Source of the DNA: Lachnospiraceae bacterium OM04-12BH
GTDB taxonomy: Bacteria; Bacillota; Clostridia; Lachnospirales; Lachnospiraceae
Direction: 5' to 3'
Length of the DNA stretch: 64,000 nt
Assembly (NCBI GenBank): GCA_003490145.1
Contig: QULQ01000006.1
Location: 62,001 to 126,000 of the forward strand
This document shows positions 1-7,606 of this stretch, piece by piece. The translations under genes were made by a program, and so were the position numbers. Numbering within the stretch: position 1 is the first letter of the stretch; every line of letters begins with the position of its first letter. The notes under the pieces are model-generated. The model was not told the origin of the DNA. It saw only the letters and a program-made list of their open reading frames with translations, and made no database searches.

Positions 1-1
1 G

Positions 2-1666
2 GGAAGCCTGCTGGAGGAAGAGAAGCTTCCATCCTACGAGTCTGTCCGGGAGGATATTTACTATTTCGTCAGTGATTATACCAGAGATTCCTTCAGGAAA
101 AAGTTAGAGGGCATGTTCCTTCCGGAACAGGATTTTGCTTGGAAAATACTACGGGAAAACAGCCTTGATACACCGGCATACCTGTACGCTTTTGGAGAAT
201 ATATTACAGAAAATGAGTTAAGGACATGGGAGCATCTGAAGGAGCTGACGCAGGAAACAATAGATCTGATGGCAGATACCTATACAGAGGGGTACCGGAT
301 CGGTTTCCTGATGGGAAACAAGGATATCGGTAAGAAAAAGATCGTAAATATCAGATACACGCTTGGCTTTGAAAGAATGATCCTGAAGGCTATCAGGAAT
401 TTTGAGGCCATGGGACTTGAGCCTGTGATCTACAGGGCACCGGCAAGTCTTCTGATGGGGAAGAGCCTGAACCGGAATGGCTATTTTGGGGCGATCCCCA
501 ATAAGCAGTATGATTTTGATCATAAGGATGATATCGGGCTGTTTCTGGACAAGCGTCTTGTACAGATCAGACTGGAGGCATGGCAGGAATGCTTTGAAGA
601 GTTTAAGGAGCAGGCCGGTTATTTTGGAGGACCTGCAGTGGTAGAGGTTTTCGGGGAAGCACCGGAGGATCTGAAAGAAAAGGAAGAAGCGGTACACTTA
701 TCAGAAAACCAGCAGAAGCTTACTGTAGAGTATATGACACAGGCCGGTGAAATTCAGAACCGTTATATTAAGGGAGAAGAAAGAAGCTTTACCATCATTG
801 CTTTCCCGACACCGGAGATCGGTGAGAACTATCCGGAGATCTTCGATGAGGTGATCCGGATCAATACCCTGAATTATCAGAAATATCAGAAGATCCAGCA
901 GAAGATCATAGATACCCTTGACCTTGGAAAATATGTGATCGTAAAGGGCAGAGGAGAGAACAGGACAGGCATGAAGATCATGCTGCACCATCTGACAGAT
1001 ACAGCACATCAGACGAACTTTGAAAACTGTGTGGCAGATGTGAATATTCCGGTTGGGGAGGTATTTACTTCTCCTGTACTGACCGGTACTGAAGGAATAC
1101 TTCATGTGACGAGAGTCTTTTTAAACGGACTGGAATTCAGGGATCTTTCCATGCAGTTTGAAGATGGAAAGGTAAAGGATTATACCTGCAGCAATTTTGA
1201 GGAAGAAGAAAAGAACAGGAAATATATCCGGGACAATATTCTGTTCCATCATGATATGCTGCCAATCGGAGAATTTGCTATTGGCACCAATACCACAGCT
1301 TATGTGGTGGCCAGAAAGTATCAGATCGAAGATAAGCTGCCGATTTTGATCGCAGAAAAGACAGGACCGCATTTTGCAGTGGGAGATACCTGCTATTCCC
1401 ATGCGGAGGATGTTGCTGTTTATAACCCGGACGGAAAAGAGATCATTGCCAGAGATAACGAGTGCTCGCTCCTTCGGAGGACGGAGCCGGAGAAAGCCTA
1501 TTTTAACTGCCATACGGATATCACGATCCCTTTTGATGAACTGGGAGAGATCAGTGTGGTGACGGAAGAGGAACAGGTGATCACAGTGATCGAAGATGGA
1601 ATGTTCGTGCTGCCCGGCTGTGAAGAATTGAATGAGCCATTACTTGTTTCCCTTAAGAAACAATAA
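2..1666 (+). CDS. M29-family aminopeptidase, 5' end cut by the window
   Basis: The reading frame is open from base 2, so the start lies outside the window and 554 codons are visible. The C-terminal half shows features of clostridial M29 (AmpS/leucyl aminopeptidase) proteins: a GTEG segment, then GEFAIGTNT, then a His-rich EKTGPHFAVGDTCYSH stretch that should supply ligands of the two-metal site. The family removes N-terminal residues from peptides in the cytosol. The gene ends 84 bases before purE and a promoter lies between, so it is probably not part of the purine unit. The family call rests on the C-terminal motifs. Confidence 0.8.
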   Translation, partial: GSLLEEEKLPSYESVREDIYYFVSDYTRDSFRKKLEGMFLPEQDFAWKILRENSLDTPAYLYAFGEYITENELRTWEHLKELTQETIDLMADTYTEGYRIGFLMGNKDIGKKKIVNIRYTLGFERMILKAIRNFEAMGLEPVIYRAPASLLMGKSLNRNGYFGAIPNKQYDFDHKDDIGLFLDKRLVQIRLEAWQECFEEFKEQAGYFGGPAVVEVFGEAPEDLKEKEEAVHLSENQQKLTVEYMTQAGEIQNRYIKGEERSFTIIAFPTPEIGENYPEIFDEVIRINTLNYQKYQKIQQKIIDTLDLGKYVIVKGRGENRTGMKIMLHHLTDTAHQTNFENCVADVNIPVGEVFTSPVLTGTEGILHVTRVFLNGLEFRDLSMQFEDGKVKDYTCSNFEEEEKNRKYIRDNILFHHDMLPIGEFAIGTNTTAYVVARKYQIEDKLPILIAEKTGPHFAVGDTCYSHAEDVAVYNPDGKEIIARDNECSLLRRTEPEKAYFNCHTDITIPFDELGEISVVTEEEQVITVIEDGMFVLPGCEELNEPLLVSLKKQ

Positions 1667-1682
1667 ATTGTTATATTTGGAG

Positions 1683-1712
1683 TTGCAATCAAGAAGTTGG
1701 ATATAGTATGAT
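1683..1712 (+). promoter_or_regulatory. candidate promoter of the purEMND unit
   Basis: TTGCAA (1683-1688), an 18-base spacer and TATGAT (1707-1712) lie 39 bases before the purE start. Four bases downstream is AATGTTCGG (1716-1724), the complement of CCGAACATT, which resembles the core of the Bacillus PurBox; that similarity may be chance. Confidence 0.5.
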
Positions 1713-1750
1713 GTAAATGTTCGGGACTACGCAAACAGGAGGAGAGAATT

Positions 1751-2260
1751 ATGCCAAAGGTAGGAATCGTCATGGGCAGTGACTCAGATCTCAAGGTGAT
1801 GAGCGGTGCTGCAGCGATGCTGAAGGAACTGGGAATTGATTATGAGATGAGAATTATTTCCGCACACAGAGAGCCGGATCTTCTGATCGAATGGACCAGA
1901 TCGGCGAAGGAGCGCGGATTAAAGGTGATCATTGCAGGAGCAGGAATGGCAGCAGCACTGCCTGGAATGTGCGCAGCACTCTTTTCCCTGCCTGTTATAG
2001 GGGTTCCTCTTTCCGGGAAGAAGCTGGATGGCATGGATGCAGTGTTCTCCATTATGCAGATGCCGCCCGGAGTTCCTGTTGCAACAGTTGCTATTGACGG
2101 GGCAAAGAATGCAGCAATCCTTGCAGCAAAGATGCTGGCAACCGGCGATGACGAGCTGCTGGCAAGGCTGGAAGCTTACACGGAGAATCTGAAGGAGCAG
2201 GTAGAGGCAAAGGATCAAAAGCTGCAGCAGATTGGATATGAGAATTACCTGAATCAGTAA
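1751..2260 (+). CDS. purE: N5-carboxyaminoimidazole ribonucleotide mutase PurE
   Basis: A 169-residue class I PurE, the normal length for the family. It moves the carboxyl group of N5-CAIR to give CAIR in de novo purine synthesis in the cytosol. Visible motifs are GSDSD at residues 9-13 and SAHR at 37-40, with the catalytic His at 39. The ATG follows AGGAGGAG at a good distance. purM, purN and purD follow in the same direction with short gaps or overlap, so this is the first gene of a four-gene purine unit. No purK is seen here, although class I PurE acts on its product; purK could lie elsewhere. Confidence 0.95.
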   Translation: MPKVGIVMGSDSDLKVMSGAAAMLKELGIDYEMRIISAHREPDLLIEWTRSAKERGLKVIIAGAGMAAALPGMCAALFSLPVIGVPLSGKKLDGMDAVFSIMQMPPGVPVATVAIDGAKNAAILAAKMLATGDDELLARLEAYTENLKEQVEAKDQKLQQIGYENYLNQ

Positions 2261-2293
2261 GAATACGATAAGCAAAGAGAAAAGGAGAAAGAA

Positions 2294-3319
2294 ATGGACT
2301 ATAAGACGGCCGGTGTGGATATTGAAGCAGGTTATGAATCTGTGGAGTTAATGAAGAAGTATGTGAAAGAGACTATGAGACCAGAGGTTCTTGGCGGGAT
2401 CGGTGGTTTCTCAGGAGCATTTTCCTTAAAGAACATTAAGGACATGGAGGATCCGGTGCTGCTGTCCGGAACAGACGGCTGTGGGACGAAGGTGAAGCTG
2501 GCATTTCTGATGGATAAGCATGATACGATCGGTATTGATGCGGTAGCCATGTGTGTCAATGATGTAGCCTGTGCCGGTGGAGAGTCTTTATTTTTCCTTG
2601 ATTATATTGCCTGTGGCAAGAACTATCCGGAGAAGATCGCAACGATCGTAAAGGGTGTTGCAGAGGGCTGTAAGCAGGCAGGGGCAGCCCTTGTCGGAGG
2701 AGAGACAGCAGAGCACCCAGGACTGATGCCGGAGGATGAATATGATCTTGCAGGCTTTGCAGTTGGCGTGGTGGACAGAAAGGATCTGATCACCGGAGAA
2801 CATATCAAGGATGGCGATATGCTGGTCGGTATTGCTTCCTCAGGCGTTCACAGCAATGGATTTTCCCTGGTACGTAAGGTGTTCGAGATGACGAAGGAAT
2901 CTCTTGATACTTATTATGTTGAACTTGGAACAACACTTGGCGAGGCACTGATCGCTCCGACCAAGATTTATGTAAAGACATTACAGGCCATTAAGAAAGC
3001 CGGTGTGACCGTTAAGGGCTGCAGTCATATTACCGGCGGCGGCTTTTATGAAAATATTCCCCGTATGCTTCCGGAAGGGGTGCGTGCGGTGGTAGAGAAG
3101 GACAGCTATCCGGTTCTTCCTATCTTTAAACTGCTGCAGAAAACAGGAAACATTGCAGAGAAAATGATGTATAATACATTTAATATGGGACTTGGCATGG
3201 TACTTGCCATTGATCCGGCAGATAAGGATAAGGTTCTTTCCGCTATTGAAGCAGCTGGTGAAAAGGGCTATGTGGTAGGAAAGGTCATTGCCGGTGAGAA
3301 GGGTGTAGATTTATGCTGA
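2294..3319 (+). CDS. purM: phosphoribosylformylglycinamidine cyclo-ligase (AIR synthetase) PurM
   Basis: A 341-residue protein of typical PurM length, with [14 protein letters not shown] at the N-terminus and the [14 protein letters not shown] nucleotide-binding segment near residue 57. It closes the ring of FGAM to AIR using ATP and belongs to the PurM/PurL superfamily. It starts 33 bases after purE behind AAAGGAGAAAG, and its last seven bases overlap the purN start, which points to translational coupling. Confidence 0.95.
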   Translation: MDYKTAGVDIEAGYESVELMKKYVKETMRPEVLGGIGGFSGAFSLKNIKDMEDPVLLSGTDGCGTKVKLAFLMDKHDTIGIDAVAMCVNDVACAGGESLFFLDYIACGKNYPEKIATIVKGVAEGCKQAGAALVGGETAEHPGLMPEDEYDLAGFAVGVVDRKDLITGEHIKDGDMLVGIASSGVHSNGFSLVRKVFEMTKESLDTYYVELGTTLGEALIAPTKIYVKTLQAIKKAGVTVKGCSHITGGGFYENIPRMLPEGVRAVVEKDSYPVLPIFKLLQKTGNIAEKMMYNTFNMGLGMVLAIDPADKDKVLSAIEAAGEKGYVVGKVIAGEKGVDLC

Positions 3320-3939
3320 GAGTAGGAATCCTTGCCGCAGGCGGTGGTACCAATCTGCAGGCGATCATTGATGCAGTGGAGAGCGGGAAGATTACTGATG
3401 TGGAGCTTTCCTTTGTACTGAGCAACAAGCCTGGTGTCAGGGCACTGGAGCGTGCAAGGGCACATGGGATCAAGGATATTGTTGTAGATATGAAGTCCTT
3501 TGCAGACAGGGAAGACTTTAATCAGAAGCTGGGAGAAACGATCGATGCGGAGAACCCGGATCTGATTGTACTGGCAGGCATGATGATCATGATGCCTGCA
3601 GAGCTTGTAAGGAAATATCATAACAGGATCATCAATGTACATCCGGCACTGATCCCGGCCTTCTGTGGAAAGGGATTTTATGGACTTAAGCCTCACGAGG
3701 CAGTGCTTAAGAGCGGCGTCAAGGTGACAGGTGCCACGGTTCATTTTGTGGATGAGGTTTATGACCATGGTGCCATCATCATGCAGAAGGCTGTGTATGT
3801 ACAGAACGGTGATACACCGGAGGTACTGCAGCATAGGGTAATGGAAGAGGCAGAGTGGCAGATCCTTCCAAAGACAATTGATCTGATCGCACATGGCAGG
3901 GTGACCGTAAAAGACGGAATTGCCATTGTAGAAGAATAG
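3313..3939 (+). CDS. purN: phosphoribosylglycinamide formyltransferase PurN
   Basis: A 208-residue folate-dependent GAR transformylase. The N-terminal GGGTNLQAI segment binds the phosphate of GAR, and [11 protein letters not shown] carries the catalytic Asn and His of the family. The later DxG-type segment ([13 protein letters not shown]) completes the family pattern. The ATG overlaps the end of purM, with the Shine-Dalgarno sequence lying inside the purM coding region. It transfers the formyl group of 10-formyl-THF to GAR. Confidence 0.95.
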   Translation: MLRVGILAAGGGTNLQAIIDAVESGKITDVELSFVLSNKPGVRALERARAHGIKDIVVDMKSFADREDFNQKLGETIDAENPDLIVLAGMMIMMPAELVRKYHNRIINVHPALIPAFCGKGFYGLKPHEAVLKSGVKVTGATVHFVDEVYDHGAIIMQKAVYVQNGDTPEVLQHRVMEEAEWQILPKTIDLIAHGRVTVKDGIAIVEE

Positions 3940-3971
3940 AATACGATTACATAGATTTCATGGAGGCGGAT

Positions 3972-5243
3972 ATGAAGGTTTTGATCGTTGGCGGCGGTGG
4001 CAGAGAACATGCGATCGCATACAGTGTTTCCAAAAGCAAAAAAGTAAGCAAGATCTATTGTGCACCGGGCAATGCCGGTATCGGCATGATCGCTGAGTGT
4101 GTTCCTATTGGAGCCATGGAGTTTGATAAGATTGTAGCATTTGCGAAAGAGAAAGAGATTGATCTGACGATCGTGGCAATGGATGATCCGCTGGTAGGCG
4201 GTCTGGTAGACAGACTGGAGGAAGCAGGTCTTCGGGCTTTCGGACCCAGGAAAAATGCGGCGATCCTGGAAGGAAGCAAGGCATTTTCCAAGGATCTTAT
4301 GAAAAAGTACAATATTCCTACAGCAGCGTATGAGAATTTTGATGATCCGAAGGCAGCACTTGCCTATCTGGAAACAGCAGACTTTCCCATTGTCCTGAAA
4401 GCAGACGGACTGGCTCTTGGAAAGGGAGTTCTGATCTGCCAGAATCTTGACGAGGCGAAGGCCGGCGTTAAGGAGATCATGGAGGATAAGAAGTTTGGAA
4501 GTGCCGGAAACAGACTTGTCATTGAAGAATTTATGACAGGCCGTGAGGTATCGGTGCTTTCCTTTGTGGATGGAAAGAATATCCGGATCATGACAAGTGC
4601 ACAGGATCACAAGAGAGCAGGAGACGGAGATACCGGATTAAATACCGGTGGTATGGGAACCTTTTCTCCCAGTCCCTTTTATACAGAAGAAGTGGACAGC
4701 TTCTGCCGTAAATATATTTATCAGCCTACTGTGGATGCCATGCTGGCTGAGGGCAGAGAGTTTAAAGGAGTGATCTTTTTTGGACTGATGCTGACTGAGA
4801 AGGGACCAAGGGTTCTGGAATATAATGCCAGATTTGGTGATCCGGAGGCACAGGTAGTGCTTCCCAGAATGAAAAATGATATCATAGAAGTGATGGAGGC
4901 CTGCATTGATGGCACATTGGATCAGATTGATCTGGAGTTTGAGGACAATGCAGCAGTCTGTGTGGTACTTGCATCTGATGGATATCCGGTCAAATATGAA
5001 AAAGGATTTGTGATCCAGGGTCTTGAGAAATTTGAAGGACAGGATTCTTATTTCTGCTTCCACGCAGGAACAGCCAAAACTGACAAAGGGATTGTGACAA
5101 ACGGAGGACGAGTCCTTGGTGTAACAGCAAAAGGGGCTGACCTGAAGGAAGCCAGAAAAAATGCATATGCTGCGACGGAATGGATTACTTTTGAAAACAA
5201 ATATATGCGTCATGATATTGGAAAGGCAATTGATGAAGCCTGA
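3972..5243 (+). CDS. purD: phosphoribosylamine-glycine ligase PurD
   Basis: An ATP-grasp enzyme that joins glycine to phosphoribosylamine. I place the start at 3972 (MKVLIVGGGGREHA) because GGAGG at 3962-3966 sits five bases before it. An in-frame ATG at 3960 would put that Shine-Dalgarno sequence inside the coding region and add four non-conserved residues. This gives 423 residues, normal for PurD. The N-terminal GGGGREHA, KADGLALGKGV and LEYNARFGDPEAQ motifs are all present. It is the last gene of the purEMND unit. Confidence 0.94.
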   Translation: MKVLIVGGGGREHAIAYSVSKSKKVSKIYCAPGNAGIGMIAECVPIGAMEFDKIVAFAKEKEIDLTIVAMDDPLVGGLVDRLEEAGLRAFGPRKNAAILEGSKAFSKDLMKKYNIPTAAYENFDDPKAALAYLETADFPIVLKADGLALGKGVLICQNLDEAKAGVKEIMEDKKFGSAGNRLVIEEFMTGREVSVLSFVDGKNIRIMTSAQDHKRAGDGDTGLNTGGMGTFSPSPFYTEEVDSFCRKYIYQPTVDAMLAEGREFKGVIFFGLMLTEKGPRVLEYNARFGDPEAQVVLPRMKNDIIEVMEACIDGTLDQIDLEFEDNAAVCVVLASDGYPVKYEKGFVIQGLEKFEGQDSYFCFHAGTAKTDKGIVTNGGRVLGVTAKGADLKEARKNAYAATEWITFENKYMRHDIGKAIDEA

Positions 5244-5272
5244 GCATGTGGGAATGGAGAAGGTGACGTAAG

Positions 5273-5734
5273 ATGGATATGAGACGTGCGATATTCAGCA
5301 TGGGTGAGCTGCACAGGCCGTCCTACTGTGAAAAATGTGGTGGGGTTCTTGTTTACAAGGGACTTGGTGAATATGAATGTGAAGAATGTGGACATCAGGA
5401 ATATGACGATTATGGAAAGGTACGTAATTATCTGGATGAGCATAAGGGAGCAAATGTAGCTGAGATATCAGATGCCACAGGTGTAACTCATAAGTCCATA
5501 CGTGATATGATCAAGGATAACCGGTTTGAGATCATTAATAATGCCGGTGGTTATATACGATGTGAAATGTGCGGTGCTAATATCAGCAGCGGCAGATTAT
5601 GCAGTAAATGTGAACAGCTGTATCACAGGCAGCTTGAGGAAGAAGCCCGCAGGATGAGAAAATCCGGTATTCAGGGAGGTAGTGAAGGCTTCCGTGAAGA
5701 AACCGGAGAGAGGCGCTTTATAAGAGAAAGATAA
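5273..5734 (+). CDS. YvyF-like zinc-ribbon/HTH protein
   Basis: A 153-residue protein with two CxxC pairs near the N-terminus (CEKCG and CEECG), a helix-turn-helix-like centre (VAEISDATGVTHKSIRDMI) and a C-terminal zinc ribbon (CEMCG...CSKC). The order HTH, then GGYIRCEMCGANISSGRLC resembles Bacillus YvyF and the flagellar operon family TIGR03826. No flagellar gene is seen in the window. The alternative start at MGELHRPS has no ribosome site, so 5273 is kept. The function is unknown; DNA or RNA binding is an inference. It sits 29 bases after purD and 11 bases before the SH3-domain gene. Confidence 0.75.
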   Translation: MDMRRAIFSMGELHRPSYCEKCGGVLVYKGLGEYECEECGHQEYDDYGKVRNYLDEHKGANVAEISDATGVTHKSIRDMIKDNRFEIINNAGGYIRCEMCGANISSGRLCSKCEQLYHRQLEEEARRMRKSGIQGGSEGFREETGERRFIRER

Positions 5735-5745
5735 GGAGAAAAGAA

Positions 5746-7080
5746 GTGAAGGCAATGAAAGCTTTATTTCAGAAAGAAACCTGGATCAGAGGAATGCTTG
5801 GTGTGGCAGCTTTTATTATGGTTGTGTCACTGCAGACATTTACCAGTCTGGCAGCTTCGGGAAAGGTAGTGGCGGAAACTGCAAAGATCCGTTCTGAAGC
5901 AAGCACAAGCAGCTCAGTGGTAGGGAGCACAGTCAAGGGAAAGACGATCGATATTGTAGGAGCTGTAAAGGATTCTTCGGGAACCGTGTGGTATAAGGTG
6001 CCGAATGGTAATAACACCTATGGTTATATCCGTTCCGATCTGGTAGAGACATCAGATGATATTAAGGTAGAGGCAGCACCTGCGGCAACAACAGCAGCTG
6101 CCACAGAAAAGCCGGCAGATACCGTACCTACATCTATTGGTGAACAGGCGGCTACGGTTGCGGTTGAAAGTGCAAAGATACGTTCCGGTGCATCCACTTC
6201 GCATGATCCGGTAGCATCCCTTTCCAAAGGGGAAAGCATTACCCTGATTGGAGAAGCAACAGACAGCGCCGGAAAGAAATGGTATCAGATCCGTTTTACC
6301 AAGAATGGTTCTTCTAAGGAAGGCTATATCCGTTCTGACCTGATCACCATGGGAGCTTCTTCTGATGGAGCAGCAAATACAGATGCTTCACAGACAGATG
6401 GAACTGATACAGCAGATGCAGACGGATCTGAAGAAGCTTCTGCAGATGGAGAAAGCACAGAAACACCGGAAGAAACAGATACTGAAGAACCCCAGGAAGA
6501 AACTCCGGCAGAACCGGAACACAATGATTATGAAGTAGTATACAATGATGAAACCTACTGGCTTTATGATAATGTAAATGGCACCATGATGTCAGTAACG
6601 AACCTTCTTGACGTAGTAAATCAGACAGGAGCTGACAATGAAGCACTGCAGAAGCAGGTAACTACAGAAAAGATTATTATCATTGTTATGGCAGTGATCA
6701 TGGTGATACTGATCGCAGCAGTGACTATTCTGATCTTTAAGCTGAAGGACGCCTACTATTACGAGGATTATGAGGATGAAGAGGATGAGCTCCAGGAAGA
6801 AGAGCCGGAGCCACCTGTCAGGAAGAAGAAAAAACAGAGCCGTGATCTGGATTATGAAGAAGAACCGGTTCCAGTAAAGAGGAAACGGACAAGGGAAAGA
6901 GAAGATTTTTATGAAGAAGAGGAAAGACCTGTCCGGAAAAAAACAAGACAGGAAGCAGATCTGACAGCGGCAGAGGAAAAGCAGCCTGTGAAAAAAACGT
7001 CAAGAAAGGCACAGAATTTTCTCGTAGATGATGATGAATTTGAATTTGAATTCCTGAATATGGATGACAAAGATCTGTAA
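5746..7080 (+). CDS. SH3b-domain membrane protein with charged cytosolic tail
   Basis: A 444-residue protein from a GTG start preceded by AAGGAG; an in-frame ATG lies at 5755. A hydrophobic signal or anchor segment (about residues 10-37) is followed by two bacterial SH3 domains (about 38-105 and 130-205), each ending in a GYIRSDL strand. A Ser/Thr/Glu-rich linker follows, then a membrane helix (about 310-332) and a tail of alternating acidic and Lys/Arg runs. SH3b domains usually bind cell-wall peptides, so the likely topology is wall-facing domains with the charged tail inside. No catalytic domain is seen. Confidence 0.8.
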   Translation: MKAMKALFQKETWIRGMLGVAAFIMVVSLQTFTSLAASGKVVAETAKIRSEASTSSSVVGSTVKGKTIDIVGAVKDSSGTVWYKVPNGNNTYGYIRSDLVETSDDIKVEAAPAATTAAATEKPADTVPTSIGEQAATVAVESAKIRSGASTSHDPVASLSKGESITLIGEATDSAGKKWYQIRFTKNGSSKEGYIRSDLITMGASSDGAANTDASQTDGTDTADADGSEEASADGESTETPEETDTEEPQEETPAEPEHNDYEVVYNDETYWLYDNVNGTMMSVTNLLDVVNQTGADNEALQKQVTTEKIIIIVMAVIMVILIAAVTILIFKLKDAYYYEDYEDEEDELQEEEPEPPVRKKKKQSRDLDYEEEPVPVKRKRTREREDFYEEEERPVRKKTRQEADLTAAEEKQPVKKTSRKAQNFLVDDDEFEFEFLNMDDKDL

Positions 7081-7100
7081 ATAAACTACGAAAGAGAAAC

Positions 7101-7131
7101 GGGAGGAATAGCGGTGCTATTCCTCCCTGTT
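7101..7131 (+). terminator. strong hairpin after the SH3-domain gene
   Basis: A 12-bp perfect stem (7101-7112 with 7116-7127) closes a 3-base loop 20 bases after the stop codon. The T-run is poor (TGTTGTT), so termination may be partial. A second weaker GC-rich hairpin lies at about 7138-7155. The rest of the 150-base gap up to 7230 shows no clear promoter. Confidence 0.6.
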
Positions 7132-7230
7132 GTTACCGTGTGCCTCGCGGCGCACGTTGCTAAAGCGGAGCTGCCAGTGACAGATCCAGCAGAGAAGATT
7201 CAGGGGTAACTCATAAAGACAGGATAAGCT

Positions 7231-7605
7231 ATGATTATAGAAATTGATTTTAACAGTACAGAAGCAATTTATATCCAGCTTCGGAATCAGATCGTATATG
7301 GGATCGCTACAGCCAGATTTAAAGAGGGGGATTCTCTTCCCTCTGTGCGGGCGCTTGCAGAAGAGATCGGCATTAACATGCATACGGTAAATAAGGCATA
7401 TACTGTGCTGCGTCAGGAGGGCTTTGTCCAGATGGACAGAAGAAGAGGCGCAGTGATCGCAGTCAACGCAGATAAGCTGATGGCACTTGAGGAGATCGAT
7501 ACAGAACTGCATAAGCTTCTTGCCAAGGCAAGCTGCAGGGGCATCAGCAGAGATGAGATCCATGCCATGATCGACGATATCTATGAGGAATATGGAGGAA
7601 TTTAA
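7231..7605 (+). CDS. GntR-family (YtrA-type) transcription regulator
   Basis: A 124-residue protein with an N-terminal winged HTH. PIYIQLRNQI-like and SLPSVRALAEEIGINMHTVNKAYTVLRQEG segments are classic for GntR. The C-terminal part is only about 50 helical residues, as in the short YtrA subfamily, and has no sugar or amino-acid binding domain. Its stop is one base before the clpC start, and the clpC ribosome site lies in its last codons, so the two are translationally coupled. YtrA-type regulators usually repress their own operon; control of clpC here is inferred. Confidence 0.9.
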   Translation: MIIEIDFNSTEAIYIQLRNQIVYGIATARFKEGDSLPSVRALAEEIGINMHTVNKAYTVLRQEGFVQMDRRRGAVIAVNADKLMALEEIDTELHKLLAKASCRGISRDEIHAMIDDIYEEYGGI

Positions 7606-7606
7606 G

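Noticed and set aside
3960..3971. Upstream ATG as the purD start
   Set aside because: The ribosome site GGAGG would be inside the coding region; the ATG at 3972 has ideal spacing and begins the conserved sequence.
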